This document shows positions 17,946 through 26,207 of a stretch of DNA of 64,000 nucleotides, one piece after another. Each line of letters begins with the position of its first letter. Position 1 is the stretch's first letter. The stretch is from positions 1 to 64,000 of the forward strand of contig NZ_JACKUK010000011.1 in NCBI RefSeq assembly GCF_025822765.1, in the 5' to 3' direction. The notes beneath the pieces are model-generated. The model had not been told where the DNA came from, ran no database searches, and was given only the letters and a program-made list of their open reading frames with translations. This DNA is from Mycobacterium barrassiae. Lineage in GTDB: Bacteria > Actinomycetota > Actinomycetes > Mycobacteriales > Mycobacteriaceae. The position numbers and the translations under genes are program-made.

Positions 17946-18544
17946 CGGATTCTCGCTCCTACAGACGAGCCCTCGTCACCACACGTCCGGCATTCCATGA
18001 TCGCGGCACTCTCACTCTTCGTTGGGTAGCTACAACGGCCGGGCGTCGCCATCGCTCCATAGTAAATGTCGTGGGCAAGCTCGAAATGAGCACGGCATAC
18101 TCATCAGCCAAGGGAACGTACCCCCGGCGATATCGCACCGGGCGAACTCGAAGGCGTCGATTGCTCGACGGTGGAGACCAGCGATGGTTGTGCCGCTCCG
18201 GGCTCGCCGGGGCGGTTCGCAGTCATTCGTCATAGCCTTGCGTCCACCTATCGTCCAGCTCTATCCCTGCGATCGACTCGCCGCCCGGTGGTGGGGCCCA
18301 TTCGGGAATTCTTCGCGGATGAGGCAACGAAGAGTGTTTGCACACGGCCTTTGATGAGACTCTGCGAGTTGTTGACCAGGCTCGATCGGGATGAGAATAT
18401 CTACGTCTCATGGCGGCGAACCTCCGCGTTGTGGAGTTGACCCGCGATATGTGGACATCCTTTCAGCGGGACCGGCACTCCCATCAGTCAGGTGTCCATC
18501 GTCAGGGGGCAACCCCGCCAGTCCACGGGCGCGGTTAGGAAAAA
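17946..18544. other. intergenic region, no gene recognised
   Basis: About 600 bp between divergent genes. Several frames of up to 110 codons overlap on both strands, but none has recognisable similarity or a good ribosome site. It probably holds the gmd promoter and the promoter of the methyltransferase at 18545. Confidence 0.45.
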
Positions 18545-19492
18545 ATGAGTTTAGTTCGGAATGAATCAGAAATCGTATGGTCTTGGCGGGGGATCTACAT
18601 TCGGTTCGGGTTTCGGCACTGGCTGAACGCTATCAAGCACCCAGTCACAACCTTCAGGAACGCGCTTGCATTGCTCGCTGCCTTCTGGCGGCACAATCCC
18701 AACCGGGATGAAAATAAGATGTTGACTGCGCTCGGGCCGGATCTTGCTTCAATGACCACATGGTCGGCTGTGGACACCGAGCTTCACGGTGAGTTGGCTG
18801 AGGTATTCAACCAGACTCCGAGGGTCCATAAGTTCGCGCACTACTTGCCCATCTACGAGTCTGTACTCGACCGAACGCGGCCGATCCGGATGCTAGAGAT
18901 TGGTAGCTTCTACGGAGGCTCGGTACAGATGTGGCGGGAATACCTTCAACCCGACTCGCTCATCGTCCTTGTTGATATTAACTCCAAGCTCTTACGAATC
19001 GCGGATGCACGAGGCATTCACGTCCGCTTCGGTGGCGAGCCGAACGTTTCTTTTCTGGCAGAAGTGGCTGCAGAATTTGGTCCGTTCGACGTCATTCTCG
19101 ATGATGGACTCAGCAGGCGCGCTGGTCATGCGAAATCTGATGGTGGTCATACAAGCTCCCATATGGTGAACTCCTTCCGGTCCCTGTTTGCAAATGCCTT
19201 GACCGACAGCGGCGTCTACATCGTCGAAGACGTCTATTGTGACTATTGGACGGCCTACCGCGACAATCGCGTTTCGTTCATCGATTTCGTCAGGGCGTTA
19301 ATCGACGCTATGCATGGCCATTACCAGCGCGCCACTAGCGAAACCAACTTCCAAGTCGGTCACCCTGACCGGCTCCGGGAAGCTTCAGTGCCTGCAATTA
19401 CGCCGATCTTGGGCAGTGTTGAGATCTACGATTCTATTGTCGTCGTGCGTCGTGCCACCCGGGAGCTGACGCGAAGCATCTGCCGCGAATGA
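18545..19492 (+). CDS. SAM-dependent methyltransferase
   Basis: A 315-residue class I methyltransferase. IRMLEIGSFYGGSVQMWREYL, near residue 117, is motif I. IVLVDINSKLL is the acidic strand, GPFDVILDDGLSRRAGHAKSDGGHTSSHMVNSFRSLF contains the Asp/His metal-site region, and GVYIVEDVYCDYW follows. This arrangement is like metal-dependent sugar O-methyltransferases of the MycE/TylF neighbourhood. ATG 18545 has AGGAAAAA upstream. Base composition is visibly less GC-rich than in the NRPS genes, consistent with acquisition. It sits between the fucose pair and the CDP-sugar operon, so an island sugar is the likely target. Confidence 0.75.
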   Translation: MSLVRNESEIVWSWRGIYIRFGFRHWLNAIKHPVTTFRNALALLAAFWRHNPNRDENKMLTALGPDLASMTTWSAVDTELHGELAEVFNQTPRVHKFAHYLPIYESVLDRTRPIRMLEIGSFYGGSVQMWREYLQPDSLIVLVDINSKLLRIADARGIHVRFGGEPNVSFLAEVAAEFGPFDVILDDGLSRRAGHAKSDGGHTSSHMVNSFRSLFANALTDSGVYIVEDVYCDYWTAYRDNRVSFIDFVRALIDAMHGHYQRATSETNFQVGHPDRLREASVPAITPILGSVEIYDSIVVVRRATRELTRSICRE

Positions 19493-19554
19493 GCAGCCGC
19501 GGAATCTGTCAACCCGAATGAGGCACCGCTGCGCGGTGTTTACTTGCGGGTCCT

Positions 19555-19690
19555 GATGTGGTTGGTTGGGGCGGTTGATCCACGAGTTTCGGGGATCTCC
19601 GGCGGGTTCGCGCGGTTTGTGGACGAACGTTTCCGGGTGGGCGGCATCGAGCACGCCAGCACGCTTGTCGCGGATTGCCTCGGCGAGACG
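19555..19690 (-). mobile_element. remnant of an IS3-type transposase C-terminus
   Basis: On the minus strand the frame reads LDAAHPETFVHKPREPAGDPRNSWINRP, which matches the pattern (AAHPERFVxKPPxPPxLPxxxWINxP) at the C-terminus of actinobacterial IS3-family transposases. The upstream part is frameshifted or absent and no complete transposase is present. It marks a boundary of the sugar island. Confidence 0.5.
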
Positions 19691-19811
19691 TCTTGAAGGA
19701 ACTCTTGAAACATTCGATGTAGGCGTAACGATGCTCCCCTCAGCCGTTGCGGCTGTATAGGTGACATAGCTCCCGGGCGGTTATCGACGGCTTGGGGTTA
19801 TAGATGCGACT

Positions 19812-21035
19812 TCACAGCACGCGCATTTCGGGGACCGCCGTCACAAACCGTGTGCCGCGATGGACAAGATCATCTAACTGGGTCCGCACCTCGCGCGCGA
19901 TGTTCCACGGCAGGATGACCACATAGTCGGGCGGATTCTCCCGCAACGCCTCAGGTGCATAGATGGGAATATGGCTTCCGGGCATGAACTTTCCTTGCTT
20001 GGACGTTGCCGCGTCGCACACGTAGGGCAGCAAGTCCGGCCTGACACCTGCGTAGTTGAGCAATGTGTTGCCTTTCGCGGCGGCCCCGTACGCCGCCACG
20101 GACCGGCCGGCACGCTTCTGCTCGATCAGGAAAGCCAGCAGATCAACCTTCACCCGGTCGACGCGCTTCTGGAACTCGGTGTAGGTCGCAAGCCGGGCCA
20201 CTCCGAACCGGTCCTCGCGCGTTAAGAGCGCATCGACGCGGTCTGTACTGGCCATCGCCGCCTCGGCATGACAGCCATACACGCGGAGGCTACCGCCGTG
20301 GGTCGGCAATTCTTCGACGTCCCATACCCGCAAGCCGGCCCTCGAAAAGATGTGCGCCACCGTGGTGAGTGACAGGTAAGAAAAATGCTCATGGTAGATC
20401 GTGTCGAACTGGGTCTGCTCAATCAGTCGCATGAGGTGCGGAAATTCCAGTGTCACAACGCCTTCAGGCTTCAGAGCGGCGGCCAGTCCACGAGTGAAGT
20501 CGTTGATATCGGGTACGTGGGCATACACGTTGTTGCCCAGGATCAGATCTGCCCGCCGTCCTTCATCAGCCAGTTGGCGTCCCAGAGACTCGCCGAAGAA
20601 TTCCCGCATTACCGGGATCCCCAGCACCTCGGCGGCCGCGGCCGTGCTCGCCGTGGGCTCGATACCCAAGCACGGAATTCCTTCTGCCACAAAATTTTTC
20701 AGCAGATAGCCATCGTTGGAGGCCACTTCGATGACCATGCTCTCGGAGCCGAGATCCAGCCGCTCGATGATCATGCGCACATAGTCGGCGGCGTGATCAA
20801 GCCAACTGCTGGAGGTGCTGGAGAAGTAAGCATAATCAGCGCTGAACAGATCCTCCGCGCAGGCATAATCCTCGGTCTGCACCAACCAACACTGGTCACA
20901 CACCTTCACGCGAAGTGGGTAATGCACCTCAGGTTTCGATAGGTCATCGGCCTTCACGTAGGCGTTGGATGGCGGCGCAAAGCCCAGGTCCACAAAGCTG
21001 TTCTCTAGTGTTCTGCCGCAGTGTCGGCAGTTCAT
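19812..21035 (-). CDS. NDP-sugar C-methyltransferase (TylC3/EryBIII type)
   Basis: A 407-residue sugar C-methyltransferase. The N-terminal zinc-binding domain MNCRHCGRTLENSFVDLGFAPPSNAY...CDQCWLVQTED has the four cysteines (CxxC...CxxC) of the family. The central SAM domain has MVIEVASNDGYLLKNF and ADLILGNNVYAHVPDINDFTRGL. The C-terminal domain has VAAYGAAAKGNTLLNYAG and PIYAPEALRENPPDYVVILPWNI. ATG (21033-21035) overlaps the epimerase stop as ATGA, so translation is coupled. The enzyme class methylates C-3 of NDP-4-keto-6-deoxy sugars to give branched sugars. As last gene of a CDP-deoxysugar operon, its substrate is probably a CDP-4-keto-6-deoxyhexose. Confidence 0.85.
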   Translation of the reverse strand: MNCRHCGRTLENSFVDLGFAPPSNAYVKADDLSKPEVHYPLRVKVCDQCWLVQTEDYACAEDLFSADYAYFSSTSSSWLDHAADYVRMIIERLDLGSESMVIEVASNDGYLLKNFVAEGIPCLGIEPTASTAAAAEVLGIPVMREFFGESLGRQLADEGRRADLILGNNVYAHVPDINDFTRGLAAALKPEGVVTLEFPHLMRLIEQTQFDTIYHEHFSYLSLTTVAHIFSRAGLRVWDVEELPTHGGSLRVYGCHAEAAMASTDRVDALLTREDRFGVARLATYTEFQKRVDRVKVDLLAFLIEQKRAGRSVAAYGAAAKGNTLLNYAGVRPDLLPYVCDAATSKQGKFMPGSHIPIYAPEALRENPPDYVVILPWNIAREVRTQLDDLVHRGTRFVTAVPEMRVL

Positions 21036-21583
21036 AACGCCACTCCGGTGAAATCGGCATTTAGTAGAGGATGGGAAAGATCCCGAGGCGAGAGGTCCTG
21101 TGGCGGCAATGGCCACTCAATCGCAAGTCGCGGGTCGTCGTGACGGAGCCCGCCTTCCGAAGGCGGGTGATAGAACGCCGTGTGCAGATACAGCAATTCG
21201 CTGTCAGGCTCCAATACTTGGAATCCGTGGGCGAAACCCTCTGGGATGGCTAGCATTTGAGCATCGTCCTCTGCTAGTTCCTCGGCGTGCCACTGCAAGA
21301 ACGTTGGGGATCCCGCCCGCAAGTCGACCGCCACATCCCAAACCCGACCGCGAAGGCATCGAATCATTTTCATTTCCGCGTGCGGCGGGTGTTGGAAATG
21401 CATACCCCGCACCGCACCGATGCGGCTGGTTCTGGAGTGGTTGATCTGCACAATCTGGCGATCGCGAATCACGGGCCGAAGTTCTTCGGAGCAAAAGAGG
21501 CGGAGGAAGGCACCGCGGGCATCGCGATGGGGCGCGGACTGGACGATCTTCAGATCCGCCAACGGCGAGTCGAGGATTTTCAT
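21032..21583 (-). CDS. dTDP-4-dehydrorhamnose 3,5-epimerase family (RmlC-like cupin)
   Basis: A 183-residue RmlC-like cupin. IVQSAPHRDARGAFLRLF, QINHSRTSRIGAVRGMHFQHPPHAEMKMIRCLRGRVWDVAVDLR (with the conserved catalytic His) and MLAIPEGFAHGFQVLEPDSELLYLHTAFYHP are the family blocks. The later catalytic Tyr appears in the LYLHTAFY stretch. ATG (21581-21583) overlaps the dehydratase stop as ATGA. In this operon it probably epimerises a CDP-4-keto-6-deoxysugar at C-3 and/or C-5 before or after C-methylation, rather than making dTDP-rhamnose. Confidence 0.85.
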   Translation of the reverse strand: MKILDSPLADLKIVQSAPHRDARGAFLRLFCSEELRPVIRDRQIVQINHSRTSRIGAVRGMHFQHPPHAEMKMIRCLRGRVWDVAVDLRAGSPTFLQWHAEELAEDDAQMLAIPEGFAHGFQVLEPDSELLYLHTAFYHPPSEGGLRHDDPRLAIEWPLPPQDLSPRDLSHPLLNADFTGVAL

Positions 21584-22674
21584 GCCGTCGCCCAACCCAC
21601 CCCGGTGTCTGCCGCGTCGGCGACATAGGCGGCCAGTTCCTCAGAACTCGACACCTCGCCGTTCTCCAAGTATCGGCGATACCAGTTGGCAGTGCGTTGA
21701 ATCGAGTTGCCGAGGTTCCAAACAGGACGCCATCCGAGATGCATTCTCGCCCTTGCGCTGTCGAGCTGCAGCAAGTGCGCCTCGTGCGGCTGCGGACTGG
21801 ATGCCCGTTGCCATCGAAGCTGTGGCCACGTTTGGGCAAGATCGTCTAGCACCTGCTCAACCGTGCGGTTCCCTGTTCCGTCGGGACCGAAATTCCATGC
21901 GTCTGCACAAGTGGTATCGGCCGCAAGAAGTCGCTGGCCCAGTAGCAGATACCCGCTGAGGCAATCCAGCACATGTTGCCAAGGTCGAGTGGAGCGGGGT
22001 GAGCGAACGACTAGTGGTTGTCCGGCGACGATTGAACGGACCAGATCGGGGATGAGCCGGTCCTGAGACCAGTCGCCACCGCCGATCACGTTGCCACCGC
22101 GGGCTGTTGCAAGCAGCGGGGCCGACGCCTGTTGCAAAAACGAACTGCGGTAGCTCGCGGCCACCAACTCAGCGCCGGCCTTAGACGCACTATAGGGGTC
22201 GTGGCCACCCAGCCGATCACGTTCTCGGTAGGGCCACGGCCATTCGCGATTCTCGTAGCACTTGTCCGTCGTGACGACAACCACGGCGCGCACGTCTGGT
22301 GTGCGACGGGCGCCCTCCAGCAGATGCACTGTGCCCATGACATTGGTGGCCCAAGTGGTGACAGGCTCGCGATAGGAACGACGGACCAGCGGCTGGGCAG
22401 CTAGGTGGAAAACTATCTCGGGCCTTTCCGCAGCGAAGACCCCACTAACGGCCACTTCGTCGCGGATGTCGACCCGATGATCGGCGATGGGTAGCTTCAA
22501 CAGATCCCAATGGCTGGGGTCGGACGGCGGGTCCAAGGCGAGGCCAATCACCTCAGCGCCCAGGGTGTGCAGCCATAGACACAGCCAACTGCCCTTGAAA
22601 CCGGTATGACCGGTGACTAGCACCCGACGGCCGCGGTAAGCAGCCCCGAAAGCGTTCAACGCCAGCACTTCCAC
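21580..22674 (-). CDS. rfbG: CDP-glucose 4,6-dehydratase
   Basis: A 364-residue extended SDR. GRRVLVTGHTGFKGSWLCLWLHTLGAEVIGLALDPPS is characteristic of CDP-glucose dehydratases (TGHTGFKG). VVVVTTDKCYENREWPWPYRERDRLGGHDPYSASKAGAELV contains the catalytic Thr-Asp-Lys and YxxxK. ARGGNVIGGGDWSQDRLIPD is a further RfbG block. GTG start at 22674 overlaps the cytidylyltransferase end by 19 bp, so the two are translationally linked. Converts CDP-glucose to CDP-4-keto-6-deoxyglucose. Confidence 0.92.
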   Translation of the reverse strand: MEVLALNAFGAAYRGRRVLVTGHTGFKGSWLCLWLHTLGAEVIGLALDPPSDPSHWDLLKLPIADHRVDIRDEVAVSGVFAAERPEIVFHLAAQPLVRRSYREPVTTWATNVMGTVHLLEGARRTPDVRAVVVVTTDKCYENREWPWPYRERDRLGGHDPYSASKAGAELVAASYRSSFLQQASAPLLATARGGNVIGGGDWSQDRLIPDLVRSIVAGQPLVVRSPRSTRPWQHVLDCLSGYLLLGQRLLAADTTCADAWNFGPDGTGNRTVEQVLDDLAQTWPQLRWQRASSPQPHEAHLLQLDSARARMHLGWRPVWNLGNSIQRTANWYRRYLENGEVSSSEELAAYVADAADTGVGWATA

Positions 22675-23429
22675 GGCGCTTTGCCGCTACTCCACAGTTC
22701 CTCGAGCAGGTTCTTCTCTCGAAGCATGTCCATGGGTTGCCAGAAGCCGGAATGCTCAAAAGCCATCATCTGACCGTCGGCAGCGAGACGCGCCAAGGGC
22801 TGCCCTTCCCAGGCGGTCTCATCGCCGTCGATGTAATCGAGCACGGCGGGTGACAAGACAAAAAACCCGCCATTGATAAGGCCGCCGTCACCCCGCGGCT
22901 TCTCGACAAAGGCCGCGACGCGGTCGCCCGCGGTTTCGATGGCCCCATAACGCCCAGGCGGAAGAACCGCGGTAATAGTGGCGTACCGCCCGTGCTGACG
23001 ATGGAACTCGATTGTGGCGCTGATGTCGACGTCGCTGAGTCCGTCGCCGTAGGTGAAACAGAAGGCCTCATCGTCCTGGATGTACGGCGCTACTCGCTTG
23101 AGGCGCCCGCCAGTCAAGGTGTCCTCACCGGTGTCCACCAGCGTCACTCGCCAAGGTTCTGCGTGCTTCTCGTGCACTTCCATGCTGTTCTTGGCCATGT
23201 CAATGGTGACGTCAGACATGTGCAGGAAATAGTTCGCGAAGTATTCCTTGATGACGTAACCCTTATACCCACAGCAAATAACAAAATCATTCACGCCGTG
23301 GTGGGAGTACAGCTTCATGATGTGCCACAGAATCGGCTTTCCGCCAATCTCAACCATTGGCTTGGGGCGAAGCGTGGTTTCCTCGCTGAGTCGAGTACCG
23401 AGGCCTCCGGCCAGTAGTACGGCTTTCAT
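22656..23429 (-). CDS. rfbF: glucose-1-phosphate cytidylyltransferase
   Basis: A 257-residue nucleotidyltransferase. MKAVLLAGGLGTRLSEETTLRPKPMVEIGGKPILWHIMKLYSHHGVNDFVICCGYKGYVIKEYFANY carries the GGxGTRLxEET signature and Lys of RfbF. FTYGDGLSDVDI is the metal motif and GFFVLSPAVLDYIDGDETAWE follows. Makes CDP-glucose from glucose-1-phosphate and CTP. First gene of the rfbF-rfbG-epimerase-C-methyltransferase operon. In Gram-negative O-antigen loci the same first two steps lead to dideoxyhexoses, but the E1 dehydratase (RfbH/DdhC) is absent here, pointing to a 6-deoxy rather than a 3,6-dideoxy product. Confidence 0.93.
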   Translation of the reverse strand: MKAVLLAGGLGTRLSEETTLRPKPMVEIGGKPILWHIMKLYSHHGVNDFVICCGYKGYVIKEYFANYFLHMSDVTIDMAKNSMEVHEKHAEPWRVTLVDTGEDTLTGGRLKRVAPYIQDDEAFCFTYGDGLSDVDISATIEFHRQHGRYATITAVLPPGRYGAIETAGDRVAAFVEKPRGDGGLINGGFFVLSPAVLDYIDGDETAWEGQPLARLAADGQMMAFEHSGFWQPMDMLREKNLLEELWSSGKAPWKCWR

Positions 23430-23464
23430 TGGACCCGCTTATCTTTGAAATAGTGCAACCTGAA

Positions 23465-24301
23465 TCATTTCCTCGCCCGATTTACTTTTTCTATTCCTTG
23501 GGCGTGCCATATGTCACTATCTAATATAACAGTCACATACCCAAATATTCCGGCGGGAATGTTGTTTGAGTACTTTTCCGCAAGATGACGAATTAGCAGA
23601 AAGGACCCCAGGCACTCAGCGAGAAAGCTGACTGCTCGTATCTGCACTGCTTCATACTTCTCAATCCTATGACGGTAACGAGACAGGAACTGCCTATCAA
23701 TAAGCTCTCTCTTTGACAACTTGCTCATTAACCACGACTTCGGATATATTCCGATTTGACTGCCCCCAGGAATGAAATGCCGCGCAGCCAAGAATTCGTT
23801 CAAGGAATCCGATTCCAACGCGCCCATCTCGATAGCTATAGACGTGTAGTCACGAAGGTCTCTGCGGTCATAATGACGCAGTTCTATCTGTTTCTCAACT
23901 ATTGAATTTTCAAAATATAGAGGCTGTGGAATCAGAAACTCGAGGTCAGCGGGGGGCATTTGCACCGATAGCTCGGCCTTCTCTTCGAAGTCCCCAAATC
24001 TTAACTCCCTACAGCCTGAAACTAATTCGGACTCTATCCCCTCCGAAGAAGCAAGCACCCTCTTCCTGTGGCTGCAAATTTCAATAAGCGTAGCGGCGCT
24101 GGCGAATCTCTCGATTGCGATTGGCAGGACGTTCGTCCCTGCGGTGCCATATGCGATCGGCCTCGCCTCGTGCCAAAACTGGTCAAGTTGTCTTACGTGG
24201 GATACAGAGTCGGGTTGGTAATCCCCAAGGGAGATACAGACGTCATACCAGCTCTCGGGTAATAAAGGCTTCTCATGACTTATACAGAACCTGTGAATCA
24301 T
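23465..24301 (-). CDS. uncharacterised protein of the sugar island
   Basis: A 278-residue protein that I do not recognise. It starts MIHRFCISHEKPLLPESWYDVCISLG and contains TLIEICSHRKRVLASSEG, FLIPQPLYFENSIVEKQIELRHYDRRD, LNEFLAARHFIPGGSQIGIYPKSWLMSKLSKRELIDRQ, and a C-terminal FGYVTVILDSDIWHAQGIEKVNRARK. The opening block faintly recalls the small family of polysaccharide-cluster proteins that begin I-x-I-x-x-x-x-H-K-x (DUF4422-like), but I cannot confirm this. No signal peptide or membrane segment is obvious. Codon use is clearly more AT-rich than its neighbours. It lies 35 bp downstream of rfbF on the same strand's upstream side, so it may share the operon. The TAACTT hexamer six bases before the ATG suggests a leaderless start. 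Confidence 0.65.
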   Translation of the reverse strand: MIHRFCISHEKPLLPESWYDVCISLGDYQPDSVSHVRQLDQFWHEARPIAYGTAGTNVLPIAIERFASAATLIEICSHRKRVLASSEGIESELVSGCRELRFGDFEEKAELSVQMPPADLEFLIPQPLYFENSIVEKQIELRHYDRRDLRDYTSIAIEMGALESDSLNEFLAARHFIPGGSQIGIYPKSWLMSKLSKRELIDRQFLSRYRHRIEKYEAVQIRAVSFLAECLGSFLLIRHLAEKYSNNIPAGIFGYVTVILDSDIWHAQGIEKVNRARK

Positions 24302-24313
24302 AGGGGTAAGTTA
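24302..24313 (-). promoter_or_regulatory. leaderless promoter -10 element of the unknown gene
   Basis: On the minus strand TAACTT (24313-24308) plus a 6-nt spacer precedes the ATG at 24301. There is no ribosome-binding site. Matches the TANNNT-N6-RTG pattern. Confidence 0.4.
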
Positions 24314-24839
24314 GGTCTCGCATGATAGGCTGCTCGCGAGATTTCGCGCTAGCTGCTGCATACGGTGCGCGCTCGGAAATCTAGCATTCGTTGGCCAGCG
24401 ATAATTCGAGCGCGTACGGTCGCGATCGGCGGTCATCTTCTTGAGCTTATCCCCCGTTCAGTACGGCCGCATCAGGGGCAAGTCGGGCCCCAGACGGTTC
24501 GTCATGCGGGCAACCTTAGCCCATCGAGGGCTCGCTGGGTACGCAGGGAGATTGTTGCACCAACCTGAGTGCGCTCCGGCGGTACGTCCGACTCCTCCCG
24601 TGGTGGTCCGTGCGACCGTTTAGAAACACTGGCGTGGGCTCTTGATGGGGTGATCGGCGTTGCGGGCTGAAGACGCAATGTGCTGTCCAGCAGGGATTCT
24701 TGCGATCTTGACTCCCTGAGCGAACGAGGACGGACTTCGTGGGTGTGCTCCTGCCTAACCAAGGTGATTGGAAGAGTGGCCGAACGCAGGATCTTCCAGT
24801 TCTAGCTGCTCTTCGTTCTTGACCGAGCAATCAGCTGCA
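24314..24839. other. intergenic region, no gene recognised
   Basis: About 525 bp with only short overlapping frames. Part may belong to decayed insertion-sequence DNA, because a transposase remnant lies just to the right. Confidence 0.4.
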
Positions 24840-25010
24840 AGTCCGGGTCGCGCCCCGAAGTGGCCAGTTCGGTCCTCGTCGAGGGTGGGCGTTTCACATC
24901 TTCGCGAAGCTCTTGTCCGACAGGCGTTCTCGTGCCCCTAGTAGTCGACGCCGGTTGACCCATTCCGGGTCGGCACGTCTTCGTACGACGTGTATGTTTG
25001 CTGCATGATC
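24840..25010 (-). mobile_element. decayed ISL3-type transposase remnant
   Basis: The minus-strand frame gives RRRADPEWVNRRRLLGARERLSDKSFAKM then a stop. Allowing frameshifts, the text continues with a WN-like and DEDRTG segment. The order DPEW-NRRLL-ERLS-F-K(M/L)W recalls the middle of actinobacterial ISL3 transposases. No complete element is left. Confidence 0.42.
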
Positions 25011-25070
25011 GTTCGTCGGCAAGTTTGGCAGGTGCAGCTTGAGTTTACTATTTGCGAGGTGAATTAACTC

Positions 25071-26207
25071 GTGGCGACGGTCCCAGTATTCAAGCCCCTG
25101 ATCGAGGGTGAAGAAATTGCTGCTGCAGTGGAATCGCTCGAACTTGGGTGGCTCGGCATGGGCAGCTATGTTCAAGCGTTCGAGGAGGCAGTTGAGAAGA
25201 TTTGTCAACTCGAATCGGACGATGACCGTCATGTTGTAGCAGTTAGCACCGGGCACGCTGCGCTCCACCTTTCGCTGCTGATGATGAATGTCGGGCGCGG
25301 CGATGAAGTAATTACTCCATCCTTCAACAACGCCGCAGATTTTCAAGCCATACGCGCCTGCGGGGCCGACCCAGTCTTCGTGGACATCAAGGAAGAGACA
25401 CTCTGTATCGATCCCGATAAAATCGAAGAATTGATCACCCCCAGAACTAAATGCATCATTGCGATGGATTACGACATTTTCATCTGTGATCATGACGCAA
25501 TCGCCGACGTGGCGGCGCGGCACGGCATCCCCGTGCTACACGATGCGGCGCATTCCTTCGGATCATTTTACAAAGGCCGGCCTATTGGCAAACAGCACGA
25601 ATTCACGATATTTAGCTTCGATCCGGTCAAGACAATCACATGTATTGACGGCGGTGCGATTGTTATCCGCGGCCGCGATAACGTGTCGAGACTACATGCG
25701 AAGCGCCTTATTGGCATGACTCAACCGGCGGCACAAATGTATACTAATTCGCGTGCCTGGACCTATGACATTGAAGAACTCGGTTTCAGATATCATTTGG
25801 CGAACCTCCACGCTGCAATAGGGGTTGCACAGATTTCAAAGATCGATGAAATCCGGTCCACGCGGCAACAGGCCTGTAAGCGGTATTACGCAGAACTTTC
25901 GCCACTCAGCTCGATCGATGCCCCTCGCGGCGACTTCGACCAAGTCAATCCGTTCTTGTACTACGTACGCGTGCTGGACGGTCGTCGTGACGAACTTCGT
26001 GCCCACATGAAGGATCATGGAGTCGATACGGGTATCCATTGGCAAGCTGGGCACAATTTCTCTTTCCTCAAGGACTGTCGTAGGGGATCGCTGGAGGTTA
26101 CCGAAAAAATCGCTGATCAGATTCTTTCCATTCCGCTCCACAGTAGGATGAGCAGTGAAGTTCAATCGCGAGTCATCAACTCTATATCGACTTTCAAGGC
26201 TGACTGA
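25071..26207 (+). CDS. DegT/DnrJ/EryC1 PLP-dependent sugar aminotransferase
   Basis: A 378-residue member of the DegT/DnrJ/EryC1 family. VPVFKPLIEGEEIAAAVESLELGWLGMGSYVQAFEEAV opens it. VVAVSTGHAALHLSLLMMNVGRGDEVITPSFNN is the cofactor-phosphate region, IPVLHDAAHSFGS supplies the Asp contacting pyridoxal phosphate, and TIFSFDPVKTITCIDGGAI contains the expected Schiff-base Lys. GTG 25071 follows a GAGGTG site. The family usually transfers an amino group to a 3- or 4-keto NDP-sugar, here possibly one made by the island's dehydratases. Lower GC than the NRPS genes. The stop overlaps the next gene's ATG (TGATG). Confidence 0.88.
   Translation: MATVPVFKPLIEGEEIAAAVESLELGWLGMGSYVQAFEEAVEKICQLESDDDRHVVAVSTGHAALHLSLLMMNVGRGDEVITPSFNNAADFQAIRACGADPVFVDIKEETLCIDPDKIEELITPRTKCIIAMDYDIFICDHDAIADVAARHGIPVLHDAAHSFGSFYKGRPIGKQHEFTIFSFDPVKTITCIDGGAIVIRGRDNVSRLHAKRLIGMTQPAAQMYTNSRAWTYDIEELGFRYHLANLHAAIGVAQISKIDEIRSTRQQACKRYYAELSPLSSIDAPRGDFDQVNPFLYYVRVLDGRRDELRAHMKDHGVDTGIHWQAGHNFSFLKDCRRGSLEVTEKIADQILSIPLHSRMSSEVQSRVINSISTFKAD

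Noticed and set aside
18022-18440. Frames of 89-110 codons in the gmd upstream region
   Set aside because: Mutually overlapping, no recognisable motifs, biased composition; treated as intergenic.
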